Assembly (NCBI GenBank): GCA_016868055.1
Contig: VGHX01000015.1
Coordinates: 1-45,562 of the forward strand
Direction of reading: 5' to 3'
Length of the DNA: 45,562 nt
DNA from: Betaproteobacteria bacterium
Lineage (GTDB): Bacteria > Pseudomonadota > Gammaproteobacteria > Burkholderiales > Burkholderiaceae_D
Numbering within the stretch: the stretch's first letter is position 1; the number at the start of each line of letters is the position of its first letter. The translations under genes and the position numbers were made by a program. Positions 1 to 8,017 of this stretch are shown here, one piece after another. The notes beneath the pieces are model-generated. The model did not search any database and was not told the DNA's origin. It saw nothing but the letters and a program-made list of their open reading frames with translations.

Positions 1-113
1 TCAAAGATATTCAGTCCAATGCCAGTAATAGAAGGAAGCTGGAAACCTCTAAAGACAAGATCGAGCTACGGGCGACGCGAGCTCAGCACTTCGATGGGAG
101 CCATTGCGATTGA
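1..113 (+). CDS. C-terminal end of an unidentified protein, cut by the window edge
   Basis: An open frame enters at base 3 and runs 36 codons to TGA at 111-113. The tail is charged, with a Lys/Arg/Glu-rich stretch around NRRKLETSKDKIEL and the end DGSHCD. I recognise no family. It would end 4 bases from the stop of the minus-strand globin gene, a tight convergent arrangement that fits a real gene end. The other plus-strand frames are less convincing: one is closed early and the other runs past the globin stop. The call rests only on an open frame and plausible composition. Confidence 0.3.
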   Translation, partial: KDIQSNASNRRKLETSKDKIELRATRAQHFDGSHCD

Positions 114-117
114 CAAG

Positions 118-480
118 TTAACGCTCGACAATTTGGCTTTTGTATTTCTTCACATTCGCAACAACTTCAAGAATATCTTGCTCGTCAAATTCGTGTGATC
201 TGAGCGTATCGGATAACTACTCAAGCATCAGGTCAAAAGACGCGCCGGTGATACCTCGGCCTTGATGAGCGAGCCGCATATTGCGACTTACGTAGTGGTG
301 AGGCATGCGCCCCATCGCAATCGATACAAAAGCTACCTGATGCTGAATCAGATGATCCACCTCGACGTTGAGGAAATACCGACGCAAATTCGGACGTCGT
401 AGGACGCGCTTGTAAAAGTCGCGGACGATATCCGTAACGACAGGAATGCCACCGTATTTATCGAAGATCGTCTGTTCCAT
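118..480 (-). pseudogene. Truncated hemoglobin (group 1-like), interrupted by one in-frame amber codon
   Basis: Truncated 2/2 hemoglobins bind heme and handle O2 or NO in the cytoplasm. Residues 1-87 show the N-terminal Tyr-Gly-Gly, Phe22-Tyr23 of helix B, Gln46 and Gln48 in helix E, and a likely proximal His72 in RLAHQGRGI. The reading frame stops at TAG (217-219) after FDLMLE, yet continues in the same frame for 32 codons (LSDTLRSHEFDEQDILEVV and onward) to TAA at 118-120. That continuation looks like the normal globin C-terminus, giving 120 coding positions, a usual length. One base change therefore explains the break, and no other damage is visible. Alternatives are a sequencing error or amber read-through. 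Other genes here end in TAG normally (gmhB, plsC), so recoding is unlikely. It follows the H-NS-like and proline-rich genes on the same strand. Confidence 0.8.
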
Positions 481-544
481 GCTGTCACGACTTTACGAAC
501 TTGCGATGATGGTCGAGGCCCAGCGAAAAACTAGAACCTCAAAG

Positions 545-778
545 TCAGGGGCGCCGACCAGCAGGGGTCGGCTGCGGCGCGGCCGGTGGTGTCACCACCA
601 CCACTGGGTTGACTGAGGCGGGCGAAGGTGGCGGCACCACCTTGGCTGGCGCGCCGTGCGCGTGCGATGTGACCGTGTTGCTCTGGCTCCCATAGTCCTT
701 CTGGTTGCTGCGGACAGCGTCTGCCTGCGCTGCTAGCGGCAGCACCATCACCCCGATCAGTCCGCACAATACCCGCAT
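545..778 (-). CDS. Small proline-rich secreted protein of unknown function
   Basis: A 77-residue protein. Residues 1-19 look like a signal peptide: Arg2, then a hydrophobic core, with a likely cut after LAAQA. The mature part is rich in Pro, Ala and Val, with PPPSP, VVVVTPPAAP and PTPAGRRP, and has no recognisable domain or cysteine. I chose the ATG at 776-778 because AGAGGGG lies just upstream. The gene starts 20 bases beyond the H-NS-like gene and may be cotranscribed with it and the globin. An overlapping frame (531-767) is also open but lacks a signal peptide and a good start. Function unknown; it is probably periplasmic or surface-exposed. Confidence 0.5.
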   Translation of the reverse strand: MRVLCGLIGVMVLPLAAQADAVRSNQKDYGSQSNTVTSHAHGAPAKVVPPPSPASVNPVVVVTPPAAPQPTPAGRRP

Positions 779-798
779 GTTCAGCCCCTCTGCGCCAG

Positions 799-1149
799 TC
801 AGCCCTTGATCAGCGCCTTCTCCAGTTTACCCAACTCTCTTAGCTCCGCGGCCCAGAGGGGCAGCTTACCTCGGCCGGTCCAAGTCTGCGTCTTGTTGGC
901 GGGATTGCGATATTTCGGTGGGATTTTTTTACCAGCCAGCTTGCTGGTGCTGCCCTTGCGTCGACCACGACCAGCTTTCATCGCTTTGGTAATTTCACTT
1001 GCGCTCAATCCGGCCTTTTTAATCAGCGCGATAATTTTCGCTAAATCTTTATTTTCAGCCTTGCTTTTAAGCAATTGTTCTTTTTTTTCCAGCGCTGCTT
1101 TCTGCTTCTGAATACGTGCAAGTTGGGCATCTACTGAGAGTCGTGGCAT
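799..1149 (-). CDS. H-NS family nucleoid-associated DNA-binding protein
   Basis: A 116-residue protein of the H-NS/StpA type, which binds curved AT-rich DNA, oligomerises and silences genes. Residues about 1-45 are Lys/Glu/Gln-rich and should form the oligomerisation coiled coil. A basic linker (AGRGRRKG, about 59-66) follows. The C-terminal DNA-binding module carries KYRNP (79-83) and TWTGRGK (89-95), where the GRG core enters the minor groove. An in-frame TTG four codons upstream is open, but the ATG at 1147-1149 has a GAGGA ribosome site about 6 bases before it, so I start there. A sigma70-like promoter lies at the right distance upstream. It heads the accessory minus-strand cluster at the window edge. 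Confidence 0.85.
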   Translation of the reverse strand: MPRLSVDAQLARIQKQKAALEKKEQLLKSKAENKDLAKIIALIKKAGLSASEITKAMKAGRGRRKGSTSKLAGKKIPPKYRNPANKTQTWTGRGKLPLWAAELRELGKLEKALIKG

Positions 1150-1193
1150 AAGAATCCTCAAGTGAAAAAAGCAATAAAAGTTGAAGCGAGCGG

Positions 1194-1222
1194 AATATAT
1201 CAGATTTAATCAATGCTTTAAA
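1194..1222 (-). promoter_or_regulatory. Sigma70-like promoter for the H-NS-like gene
   Basis: Read on the minus strand, TTTAAA (1217-1222) and TATATT (1194-1199) are separated by exactly 17 bases, matching the -35 and -10 consensus at 4 and 5 of 6 positions. The -10 box lies about 45 bases before the chosen ATG. Pattern match only. Confidence 0.5.
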
Positions 1223-1368
1223 TACATCCGCCGCTTTCAATATTATCTACAACACCTTCGCTATTAATGTTGCAGTAGAGAAAGATATTCAATTTAAGAG
1301 AATATAGCGCCGCATGATTCGCTTTCCAAAACGCGCATCAATGGCGAACTACGTGGTCCCGTCACCCC

Positions 1369-1377
1369 TGCTATACT
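1369..1377 (+). promoter_or_regulatory. Candidate extended -10 promoter for miaB
   Basis: TGC followed by TATACT forms an extended -10 element with 5 of 6 consensus bases. No good -35 box lies upstream. The leader to the miaB ATG would be about 140 bases. Confidence 0.4.
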
Positions 1378-1526
1378 TTGCCGGCTGTTGCGCAGCAAGA
1401 CGCTGTTCGCCCTCGGCGACACCGCCGGTAACGTACAAGCGGGCACAAGTCCAATCGACGCTAACCGCCTGAGCAGATCAATGCCAAGACGGACACTGCG
1501 CAAATTTTTGACCCCGATTATTTACG

Positions 1527-2867
1527 ATGCATAAAAAGCTTTTCATTAAAACATTCGGCTGTCAGATGAACGAATACGACTCTGACAAAATGGCCGATGT
1601 GCTCGGGGTAGACCAGCCTGTCACGCGTACCGATACGCCAGACGATGCTGACATTATTCTGTTCAATACGTGCTCAGTGCGCGAAAAGGCGCAAGAGAAG
1701 GTGTTTTCCGATCTTGGTCGGGTCAGAGAGCTTAAGCAGAAAAATCCCAAGCTGATGATTGGTGTTGGCGGCTGTGTTGCGTCTCAAGAAGGCGCTGCGA
1801 TCGTGCAGCGAGCGCCCTATGTCGACGTCGTGTTCGGTCCGCAGACGCTGCATCGCTTGCCCGAATTACTGAGGCAGCGGCAAGATACCGGCAGGCCGCA
1901 GATTGATATCAGCTTTCCCGAAATTGAAAAATTTGATCACCTACCGCCCGCTAAAGTGGAAGGGGCAAGCGCCTTTGTATCCATTATGGAGGGCTGCAGT
2001 AAATACTGCAGCTACTGCGTGGTGCCTTATACCCGGGGTGAAGAAGTATCGCGTCGCTTCGATGATGTGCTCGCCGAGGTGGCACATTTAGCATCGCAAG
2101 GCGTGCGCGAGATCACGCTGCTCGGTCAAAATGTAAATGCTTATCGCGGCATCATGAGCGATGGTGAAATCGCCGATTTCGCGCTGCTGATCGAGTACAT
2201 CGCGACATTTAACGGCATTGAGCGTATCCGCTACGTTACCAGTCATCCAAAGGAATTTACTCAGCGGCTGATCGACACTTACGCCAAGGTACCAAAGCTC
2301 GTCAATCATCTCTACCTCCCTGTACAACACGGCTCGGACAAAATTCTGGCAGCGATGAAGCGTGGCTACACAGTGTTGGAATATAAGTCGATCATTCGCC
2401 GCCTGCGCGCGGTTCGCCCGACGATTTCAATCGCGTCAGACTTTATCGTCGGTTTCCCCGGTGAAGATGACAAAGACTTCGATGCATTAATGAAGTTAGT
2501 AGACGATATCGGTTACGACAATAGCTATAGCTTTATTTTCAGTGCACGCCCTGGCACCCCGGCGGCCAATCTACCCGATGACACACCGTATGAGGTGAAA
2601 CTTTCTCGTCTACAGGCGCTTCAGAAACGTATTGCAGAGAACACCCGGCGCTATTCCGACGCCATGGTAGGAAGTGTGCAGCGTGTGCTCGTGGAGGGGC
2701 CCTCGAAACGCGAGGTATCCGAGCTGCAAGGCCGTGCGGAAGATAATCGCGTCGTGAATTTCGCCGGCGGCCCCAATGCAGCCCGACTGATTGGGCAATT
2801 TGTTGATGTTCTGATCACTGCCAGCCATCCGTTTTCATTGCGTGGCGATATCGTGATTCACCAGTGA
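1527..2867 (+). CDS. miaB: tRNA-2-methylthio-N6-dimethylallyladenosine synthase MiaB
   Basis: Radical-SAM methylthiotransferase that adds a methylthio group to i6A37 in tRNAs reading UNN codons. The 446 residues show all three domains: an N-terminal methylthiotransferase domain with auxiliary cluster cysteines Cys12 (FGCQMN), Cys49 (NTCSVREKA) and Cys83 (GGCVAS); a radical-SAM barrel with CSKYCSYC (Cys157, Cys161, Cys164); and a C-terminal TRAM domain from about residue 380. Length is normal. The ATG start lacks a strong ribosome site but fits the family N-terminus. It leads the widespread miaB-phoH-ybeY-corC-lnt order and lies 10 bases before the phoH start. Confidence 0.97.
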   Translation: MHKKLFIKTFGCQMNEYDSDKMADVLGVDQPVTRTDTPDDADIILFNTCSVREKAQEKVFSDLGRVRELKQKNPKLMIGVGGCVASQEGAAIVQRAPYVDVVFGPQTLHRLPELLRQRQDTGRPQIDISFPEIEKFDHLPPAKVEGASAFVSIMEGCSKYCSYCVVPYTRGEEVSRRFDDVLAEVAHLASQGVREITLLGQNVNAYRGIMSDGEIADFALLIEYIATFNGIERIRYVTSHPKEFTQRLIDTYAKVPKLVNHLYLPVQHGSDKILAAMKRGYTVLEYKSIIRRLRAVRPTISIASDFIVGFPGEDDKDFDALMKLVDDIGYDNSYSFIFSARPGTPAANLPDDTPYEVKLSRLQALQKRIAENTRRYSDAMVGSVQRVLVEGPSKREVSELQGRAEDNRVVNFAGGPNAARLIGQFVDVLITASHPFSLRGDIVIHQ

Positions 2868-2877
2868 AGCCGGTCGC

Positions 2878-3900
2878 TTGAATACCTCTGCCACCCGATT
2901 TTTTTCTCCTGACCCGGTCGACAATACCCGGCTCGCGAATCTGTGCGGTCCGGTCGATGAGAACTTGCGTCAAATAGCGGCAGCGTTAGATGTCACCTTG
3001 TTTAGACGCGGTGAAAAATTTATCGCTGACGGCCATAATGCGGAGCATGCCGTCGCGCTGCTCGAGCGCTTTTATGCTGATGCGCACAAGCCGATCTCCG
3101 TCAATGATGTACAACTCGCGCTGGCGGAAGCGCGGGCAAAAGTAGGTAACGCATCGGCGACAACGCGTTTGCAAGGCGCCGATAACGCAACCGGACCTGC
3201 AACGGATGAATCAGACCAGGCGATTGATAATCCAGTTTTAAAAACCCGACGTGCTGATTTACGAGGGCGCACGCCTCATCAGCGGCAATACCTGAAGCAT
3301 ATTCTGGGTAATGACATCACATTTGGCGTTGGGCCGGCCGGCACCGGCAAAACCTATTTGGCCGTTGCCTGTGCGGTTGATGCGCTGGAGCGTGACGCGG
3401 TGCGCCGTATTGTGCTCACACGTCCGGCAGTCGAAGCGGGTGAGCGCCTCGGATTTTTACCAGGTGATCTGGCGCAAAAGGTTGATCCTTATCTTCGCCC
3501 TTTATATGACGCGCTCTACGATTTGCTCGGCTTCGACCGTACCCAAAAAATGTTCGAAAAGCAGGCGATTGAAATCGCGCCGCTGGCGTATATGCGAGGC
3601 CGCACGCTGAATCACGCGTTCATTATTTTGGACGAAGCGCAAAACACCACGCCCGAACAAATGAAAATGTTCCTGACCCGAATTGGCTTTGGCAGTAAAG
3701 CGGTGGTCACTGGCGATATCACGCAAATTGATCTGCAGCGCGGTCAAAAAAGCGGGCTGGTCGATGCCTTGTCAGTACTGGAAAGTGTGCGCGGCATTGC
3801 CTTCACACGCTTCACCAGTGCGGATGTAGTACGGCACCCGCTGGTGGCGCGCATTGTTGATGCCTATGAGGCTGCTTCCGGTCGCGAATCATCGAAATGA
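2878..3900 (+). CDS. ybeZ: PhoH-like P-loop ATPase (YbeZ)
   Basis: Cytoplasmic ATPase of the PhoH/YbeZ family, functionally tied to YbeY in RNA metabolism. The 340 residues contain an N-terminal nucleic-acid-binding-like region (about 15-90), a linker, then the ATPase core with Walker A GPAGTGKT (about 152-159) and Walker B FIILDEAQ (about 248-255). The start is TTG at 2878; no ATG lies before conserved sequence, and the family N-terminus supports it. The stop overlaps the ybeY start in an ATGA, indicating translational coupling. Confidence 0.93.
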   Translation: MNTSATRFFSPDPVDNTRLANLCGPVDENLRQIAAALDVTLFRRGEKFIADGHNAEHAVALLERFYADAHKPISVNDVQLALAEARAKVGNASATTRLQGADNATGPATDESDQAIDNPVLKTRRADLRGRTPHQRQYLKHILGNDITFGVGPAGTGKTYLAVACAVDALERDAVRRIVLTRPAVEAGERLGFLPGDLAQKVDPYLRPLYDALYDLLGFDRTQKMFEKQAIEIAPLAYMRGRTLNHAFIILDEAQNTTPEQMKMFLTRIGFGSKAVVTGDITQIDLQRGQKSGLVDALSVLESVRGIAFTRFTSADVVRHPLVARIVDAYEAASGRESSK

Positions 3901-4349
3901 CACGACATAAGCTGACGCTCTCGGTGCAATACGCAGATCGTCGGTTAGCCGCAGTGCTATCAAGGCCGGATATTCGGCGCTGGGTGAAGGCGGCACAGTT
4001 TGCTCCGGCAGAGTTGGTCGTGCGTTTTGTTTATCAAGACGAAGGACGGCAGTTGAATCGTGACTATCGTGGCAAAGACTACGCGACCAATGTGCTCACC
4101 TTTACCTACAACGACTCGGATGAGGGTGAGCCGGGCGATGTTGTACGCGCTGATATTGTGCTGTGTGTCGATGTCGTGCTGCGTGAGGCCGAACAGCAGG
4201 CGCTGCCGGTGATGCGGCATGCAGCACATCTCATCGTGCATGGCGTGTTGCACGCGCAAGGCTACGATCATGAGGCCGATGACGAAGCGGCCGAGATGGA
4301 AGCGCTCGAAGCAGAAATACTGGCCGCATTAGGCATGGCGCAAACCTAG
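3897..4349 (+). CDS. ybeY: Endoribonuclease YbeY, rRNA maturation factor
   Basis: Zinc-dependent single-strand RNase needed for 16S rRNA 3' end maturation and late 70S quality control. The 150-residue protein has the family metal motif H-x3-H-x5-H at His115, His119 and His125 (HGVLHAQGYDH), plus the conserved RGKDYATNVLTF segment (about 58-69). Length is typical. It overlaps phoH by 4 bases. The tail after residue 126 is strongly acidic. Confidence 0.96.
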   Translation: MTRHKLTLSVQYADRRLAAVLSRPDIRRWVKAAQFAPAELVVRFVYQDEGRQLNRDYRGKDYATNVLTFTYNDSDEGEPGDVVRADIVLCVDVVLREAEQQALPVMRHAAHLIVHGVLHAQGYDHEADDEAAEMEALEAEILAALGMAQT

Positions 4350-4456
4350 AATCATTCCAATTCAGTAATGGGATGCGGCCGCAGAGCGGTCGATTTCATA
4401 ATCCCCGATGCGTTTTGCGGTATCCTGCGGCTTCCTGAACTCTGGTTTTGCGCCCA

Positions 4457-5341
4457 ATGCAAGACTATCCCCCCGGCAGTCGTCCAGCCGAGCAGAAACA
4501 GCAACGATCGCTGCTTGAACGACTCACCGCGCTGATCGCTCCTGAACCCGAAAACCGCGCCGAGTTGCTCGCCTTATTACACGAGGCGCACACGCGCAAC
4601 GTCATCGACGCCGACGCGCTGTCGATGATTGAGGGTGTGTTTCAAGTGGCCGATCTTGCCGCTCGCGACATCATGATCCCGCGCTCGCAGATGGATGTCG
4701 TCGATCTTGCCAAGCCGATCGACGAATGGATTCCGATGGTGCTGGAGACCGCGCACTCGCGCTTTCCGGCGATCGATGGCGATCGCGACAAGGTGGTGGG
4801 CATCCTGCTCGCCAAAGATTTACTGCGCTACTACGCGCATGAGTCTTTTGATGTACGCGATATGTTGCGGCCAGCAGTGTATATCCCGGAATCCAAGCGC
4901 CTGAATGTCTTGCTGCGTGATTTTCGTGCCAATCGCAACCATATGGCGATTGTGGTTGACGAGTATGGTGGCGTGGCCGGTCTGATTACGATTGAAGACG
5001 TGCTCGAGCAAATTGTCGGCGACATCGAAGATGAATACGATTTTGACGAAGAAGAAGACAATATTCTCAGCGTCAATGACGGCGATTTTGGTCCCCGCTG
5101 GCGCGTAAAGGCGCTGACAGAGGTTGAGCAGTTTAACGAGCAACTGGAAACCCAACTCCCGAATGGTGATGTAGATACCATTGGGGGTGTGGTCGCCAAA
5201 CACCTCGGTCGCATGCCACGTAAAGGTGAGCAATTCACGATGGGTCGCTTGCGTTTTGACGTGCTGCGTGCAGATGCGCGTCAGGTGCATGTACTGATGG
5301 TTGAGAAACTGCCGGAGCGCTTGTTCGGCGACGCCGGATGA
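4457..5341 (+). CDS. corC: CorC/YbeX family CBS-domain protein
   Basis: Soluble CBS-pair protein of the HlyC/CorC group, linked to magnesium/cobalt efflux and, as YbeX, to ribosome metabolism. The 294-residue product has the DIMIPRSQMD entry motif, a CBS pair (about 65-190) ending in the acidic DEYGGVAGLITIEDVLE block, and a C-terminal CorC/HlyC domain (about 205-290). It lacks the DUF21 membrane domain of the large homologues. I took the ATG at 4457; a TTG at 4448 is equally open and neither has a clear ribosome site. It sits between ybeY and lnt, as in many proteobacteria. Confidence 0.9.
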   Translation: MQDYPPGSRPAEQKQQRSLLERLTALIAPEPENRAELLALLHEAHTRNVIDADALSMIEGVFQVADLAARDIMIPRSQMDVVDLAKPIDEWIPMVLETAHSRFPAIDGDRDKVVGILLAKDLLRYYAHESFDVRDMLRPAVYIPESKRLNVLLRDFRANRNHMAIVVDEYGGVAGLITIEDVLEQIVGDIEDEYDFDEEEDNILSVNDGDFGPRWRVKALTEVEQFNEQLETQLPNGDVDTIGGVVAKHLGRMPRKGEQFTMGRLRFDVLRADARQVHVLMVEKLPERLFGDAG

Positions 5342-5396
5342 TGCGCTGCTGTCACGCGATGTTCTTGAGCGGCTTGCAGCTAACCGCAGGATACGC

Positions 5397-6905
5397 GTGA
5401 TTTCCCTACCCTTCATGCTGTCACTGATATCGGGCGCGGCGACGGTGCTCGCATTTGCGCCGTTCGGCTGGTGGCAAATTCAGATCGCGGCCTTGGCGCT
5501 TCTGTTCATTCTGGCGCAACGTGCCAAATCCGCTAAAGCGGCGTTCCGGATCGGCTGGGCGTTTGCGACCGCCGCCATTGGCGCTGGCACGCACTGGCTC
5601 TTTATCAGCCTGCATGATTTCGGCGGCATGCCGCCATGGATGGCAGCACTCGCCGTATTTCTTCTCGCTGCCAGCTTGGGGCTGCTGTACGGTTTGGCAT
5701 TAGGGCTTGCGAAGCGCATCACGATTATTTTGCAATGGCCGATGACGCTATTGCTATTAATGCCCTGCTGCTGGCTGCTGGCCGATTGGACGCGTGGCTG
5801 GATTTTCACTGGGTTCCCGTGGCTGGCAACTGGTTATGCGCATACGCTCAGCCCGCTGGGTGGTTACGCGCCGCTGATAGGTGTGTTTGGTATTGGTCTG
5901 TTGGCGGGCGTGCTGGCTGGCTGTGTCGCGTTGATCATCATGCTACGACGGCCGCACTGGGTGGCCGTTGGCCTGCTCATCGTGGTTCCGGTGTGCGGTC
6001 ATTTGCTCAAGGATCTGCAGTGGGGCGCGGCACTCGGCCAGCCGATCTCTGTGCGCCTACTGCAAGGCAACGTGGCGCAGGAGATGAAATTCGAGCCGGA
6101 GCAGATCGCCGCATCGCTTGCGCTGTACCAGGACATGGTGATGGCGCAACGCGCCGATTTGATTGCCACACCCGAGACCGCGATACCGCTACTCTCGAGC
6201 CAGTTACCGGCAGATTATCTGGATCAGTTATCCGCGTTCGCAAAACAAAATGACACCCGCATTTTGCTCGGCGCGCCTTGGAGTACCGCGCCCGGCATTT
6301 ATTTGAACAGCGTGGTCGGGATTGGTAATGGCGTGGCCTACCGCTACGACAAGCACCACTTGGTACCGTTTGGTGAATTTATCCCGATGGGTTTTCGGTG
6401 GTTCGTCGACATGATGCGTATGCCGCTCGGTGATTTTGGACGCGGTGATCTGCATCAGCCGGCTTTTCATGTGAAAGACCAGTGGGTGTTGCCGAATATC
6501 TGCTACGAAGATTTGTTCGGCGAAGAAATTGCGGCACAACTTTTTGCTGCCGCCGATCGTCACGCGCCTTTGCCGAGCATACTGTTGAATGTTTCAAATA
6601 TTGCATGGTTCGGCGATAGCATCGCGCTGCCACAGCACCTGCAAATTTCGCAAATGCGCTCACTCGAAACCGCCAGGCCGATGCTACGCGCCACCAACAC
6701 AGGGGCTACGGCCGTGATTGATCACCGCGGACAGATCATCGCGCAGCTCGCGCCATTCACCCAAGGCGCGCTGGAAGCCAAGGTCCAAGGTACCGAGGGC
6801 TTAACGCCTTATGTTCGGATCGGAAACGGGCTACCGGTGGGTGTGGCGTTGGGTGTGGTGGTCATTCTGTGGCTACGATCACGCGGGCGCTCGGTCTACG
6901 ACTAA
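5397..6905 (+). CDS. lnt: Apolipoprotein N-acyltransferase
   Basis: Inner-membrane enzyme that adds the third acyl chain to the N-terminal cysteine of lipoproteins, completing their maturation for Lol export. About 502 residues: several N-terminal membrane helices (to about 205), then a nitrilase-fold periplasmic domain with the triad Glu260 (TPETAI), Lys319 (YDKHHLVPFGEF) and Cys369 (PNICYEDLF), and a final membrane helix. The frame is open from 5301, inside corC, but I chose GTG at 5397 because AGGA lies just upstream and the hydrophobic N-terminus begins there. Last gene of the miaB-lnt series. Confidence 0.93.
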   Translation: MISLPFMLSLISGAATVLAFAPFGWWQIQIAALALLFILAQRAKSAKAAFRIGWAFATAAIGAGTHWLFISLHDFGGMPPWMAALAVFLLAASLGLLYGLALGLAKRITIILQWPMTLLLLMPCCWLLADWTRGWIFTGFPWLATGYAHTLSPLGGYAPLIGVFGIGLLAGVLAGCVALIIMLRRPHWVAVGLLIVVPVCGHLLKDLQWGAALGQPISVRLLQGNVAQEMKFEPEQIAASLALYQDMVMAQRADLIATPETAIPLLSSQLPADYLDQLSAFAKQNDTRILLGAPWSTAPGIYLNSVVGIGNGVAYRYDKHHLVPFGEFIPMGFRWFVDMMRMPLGDFGRGDLHQPAFHVKDQWVLPNICYEDLFGEEIAAQLFAAADRHAPLPSILLNVSNIAWFGDSIALPQHLQISQMRSLETARPMLRATNTGATAVIDHRGQIIAQLAPFTQGALEAKVQGTEGLTPYVRIGNGLPVGVALGVVVILWLRSRGRSVYD

Positions 6906-6982
6906 CAGCCGTTCTCTTAAGCCGATTGACCTAACGACACAGGCTTTGAGGATATTCGAAAAGCGGTGGGCCTGGCCCTGAT

Positions 6983-7007
6983 AAAACCCGATAAAATCTT
7001 GGGTTTT
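6983..7007. other. Hairpin between lnt and glyQ
   Basis: AAAACCC and GGGTTTT form a 7-bp stem with an 11-base loop about 20 bases before glyQ. The stem is A-T rich with only four T at its end, so it is a weak terminator candidate for lnt or a leader structure of glyQ. Confidence 0.3.
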
Positions 7008-7028
7008 GGCCAATCGGGTTAATCCCTC

Positions 7029-7940
7029 ATGCTGAGCTTCCAACAAGTCATTCTGAAACTGCAGAACTACTGGGATAACCACGGCTGCGCGCTGCTGCAA
7101 CCCTATGACATGGAAGTGGGTGCCGGTACCTCGCACACGGCGACCTTTCTGCGCGCGATCGGGCCCGAACCCTGGCGCGCCGCCTATGTGCAGCCATCGC
7201 GCCGGCCGAAGGATGGACGCTACGGTGACAATCCGAACCGCATGCAGCACTACTACCAGTATCAGGTGGTGCTCAAACCAGCGCCGGAAAATATTCTGGA
7301 TCTTTACCTCGGCTCGCTTGAAGCCCTGGGGCTCAAGCTGACCGAAAACGATGTGCGTTTCGTTGAAGATGACTGGGAAAACCCGACCCTCGGCGCTTGG
7401 GGTCTCGGTTGGGAAGTCTGGCTCAATGGCATGGAAGTCACGCAGCTCACTTATTTCCAGCAAGTCGGTGGCATCGATTGCAAACCGGTGCTGGGCGAGA
7501 TCACCTACGGTATTGAGCGACTCGCGATGTATCTGCAAGGCGTGGAGAATGTGTTTGATCTGGTCTGGACTGAATGGGAAGACAATGACGTGAAAAAATC
7601 GCTGACGTATGGCGATGTGTTTCATCAAAATGAAGTTGAGCAATCAACTTACAACTTCGAGCACTCGAATGCCGAGTTCCTGTTCTCGCTGTTTTCCAAT
7701 TATGAGTCTGAAGCCAAGCGGCTGATGGAAGCCAAGCTGGCTCTCCCCGCTTACGAAATGGTGCTGAAGGCGGCGCATACCTTCAACTTGCTGGATGCTC
7801 GCGGCGCCATTTCTGTCACCGAGCGTGCTGCGTACATCGGCCGAATTCGCAATCTCGCGCGTGCCGTCGCTGCAGCGTATTACGCATCACGTGAAGCGCT
7901 CGGCTTTCCGATGCTGGGTGACACGCGTAAAGCCGCTTGA
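7029..7940 (+). CDS. glyQ: Glycyl-tRNA synthetase alpha subunit
   Basis: Catalytic subunit of the bacterial alpha2beta2 glycyl-tRNA synthetase. The 303 residues are typical and include the class II core segments [39 protein letters not shown] and [13 protein letters not shown] (motif 3). The ATG start gives the usual [13 protein letters not shown]-terminus. It is followed by glyS; the open glyS frame begins at the end of glyQ, so the two are surely cotranscribed. Confidence 0.98.
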   Translation: MLSFQQVILKLQNYWDNHGCALLQPYDMEVGAGTSHTATFLRAIGPEPWRAAYVQPSRRPKDGRYGDNPNRMQHYYQYQVVLKPAPENILDLYLGSLEALGLKLTENDVRFVEDDWENPTLGAWGLGWEVWLNGMEVTQLTYFQQVGGIDCKPVLGEITYGIERLAMYLQGVENVFDLVWTEWEDNDVKKSLTYGDVFHQNEVEQSTYNFEHSNAEFLFSLFSNYESEAKRLMEAKLALPAYEMVLKAAHTFNLLDARGAISVTERAAYIGRIRNLARAVAAAYYASREALGFPMLGDTRKAA

Positions 7941-8017
7941 ATACATTCCGCCTAAATACCTGCTGCCCATACACCTGCTGCATGAGTACCCGCTTACTGC
8001 ATGCCGAGACGTTGCCA

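Larger units (their letters stand above)
1150..1526. other. Divergent intergenic region between the H-NS-like gene and miaB
   Basis: These 377 bases hold no convincing gene. The left half (about 1150-1310) is AT-rich, unlike its surroundings, and carries the minus-strand promoter candidate; AT-rich DNA is also what H-NS proteins bind, so autoregulation is possible but inferred. The right half has normal composition and an extended -10 candidate for miaB. Short open frames here (1294-1503 minus; about 1314-1470 plus) lack ribosome sites and recognisable sequence. Confidence 0.6.

Noticed and set aside
217-219. Amber codon read as an amino acid throughout the organism
   Set aside because: Other genes here (gmhB, plsC) end in TAG at normal family lengths, so TAG is a working stop codon.
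531-767. 78-codon minus-strand frame overlapping the proline-rich gene
   Set aside because: No signal peptide, no ribosome site and an arginine-rich shadow composition; the 545-778 frame has both a signal peptide and AGAGGGG.
1294-1503. 69-codon minus-strand frame upstream of miaB
   Set aside because: No ribosome site or recognisable sequence, and it covers the likely miaB promoter.
4820-5416. 198-codon minus-strand frame opposite corC
   Set aside because: Antisense to a conserved CBS-domain protein; composition looks like the complement of coding sequence.
5636-6253. 205-codon plus-strand frame inside lnt
   Set aside because: Lies within lnt in another frame; lnt keeps its full catalytic triad, so this is a shadow.
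6879-7643. 254-codon minus-strand frame opposite glyQ
   Set aside because: Long, but antisense to the highly conserved glycyl-tRNA synthetase alpha gene, with no family match.
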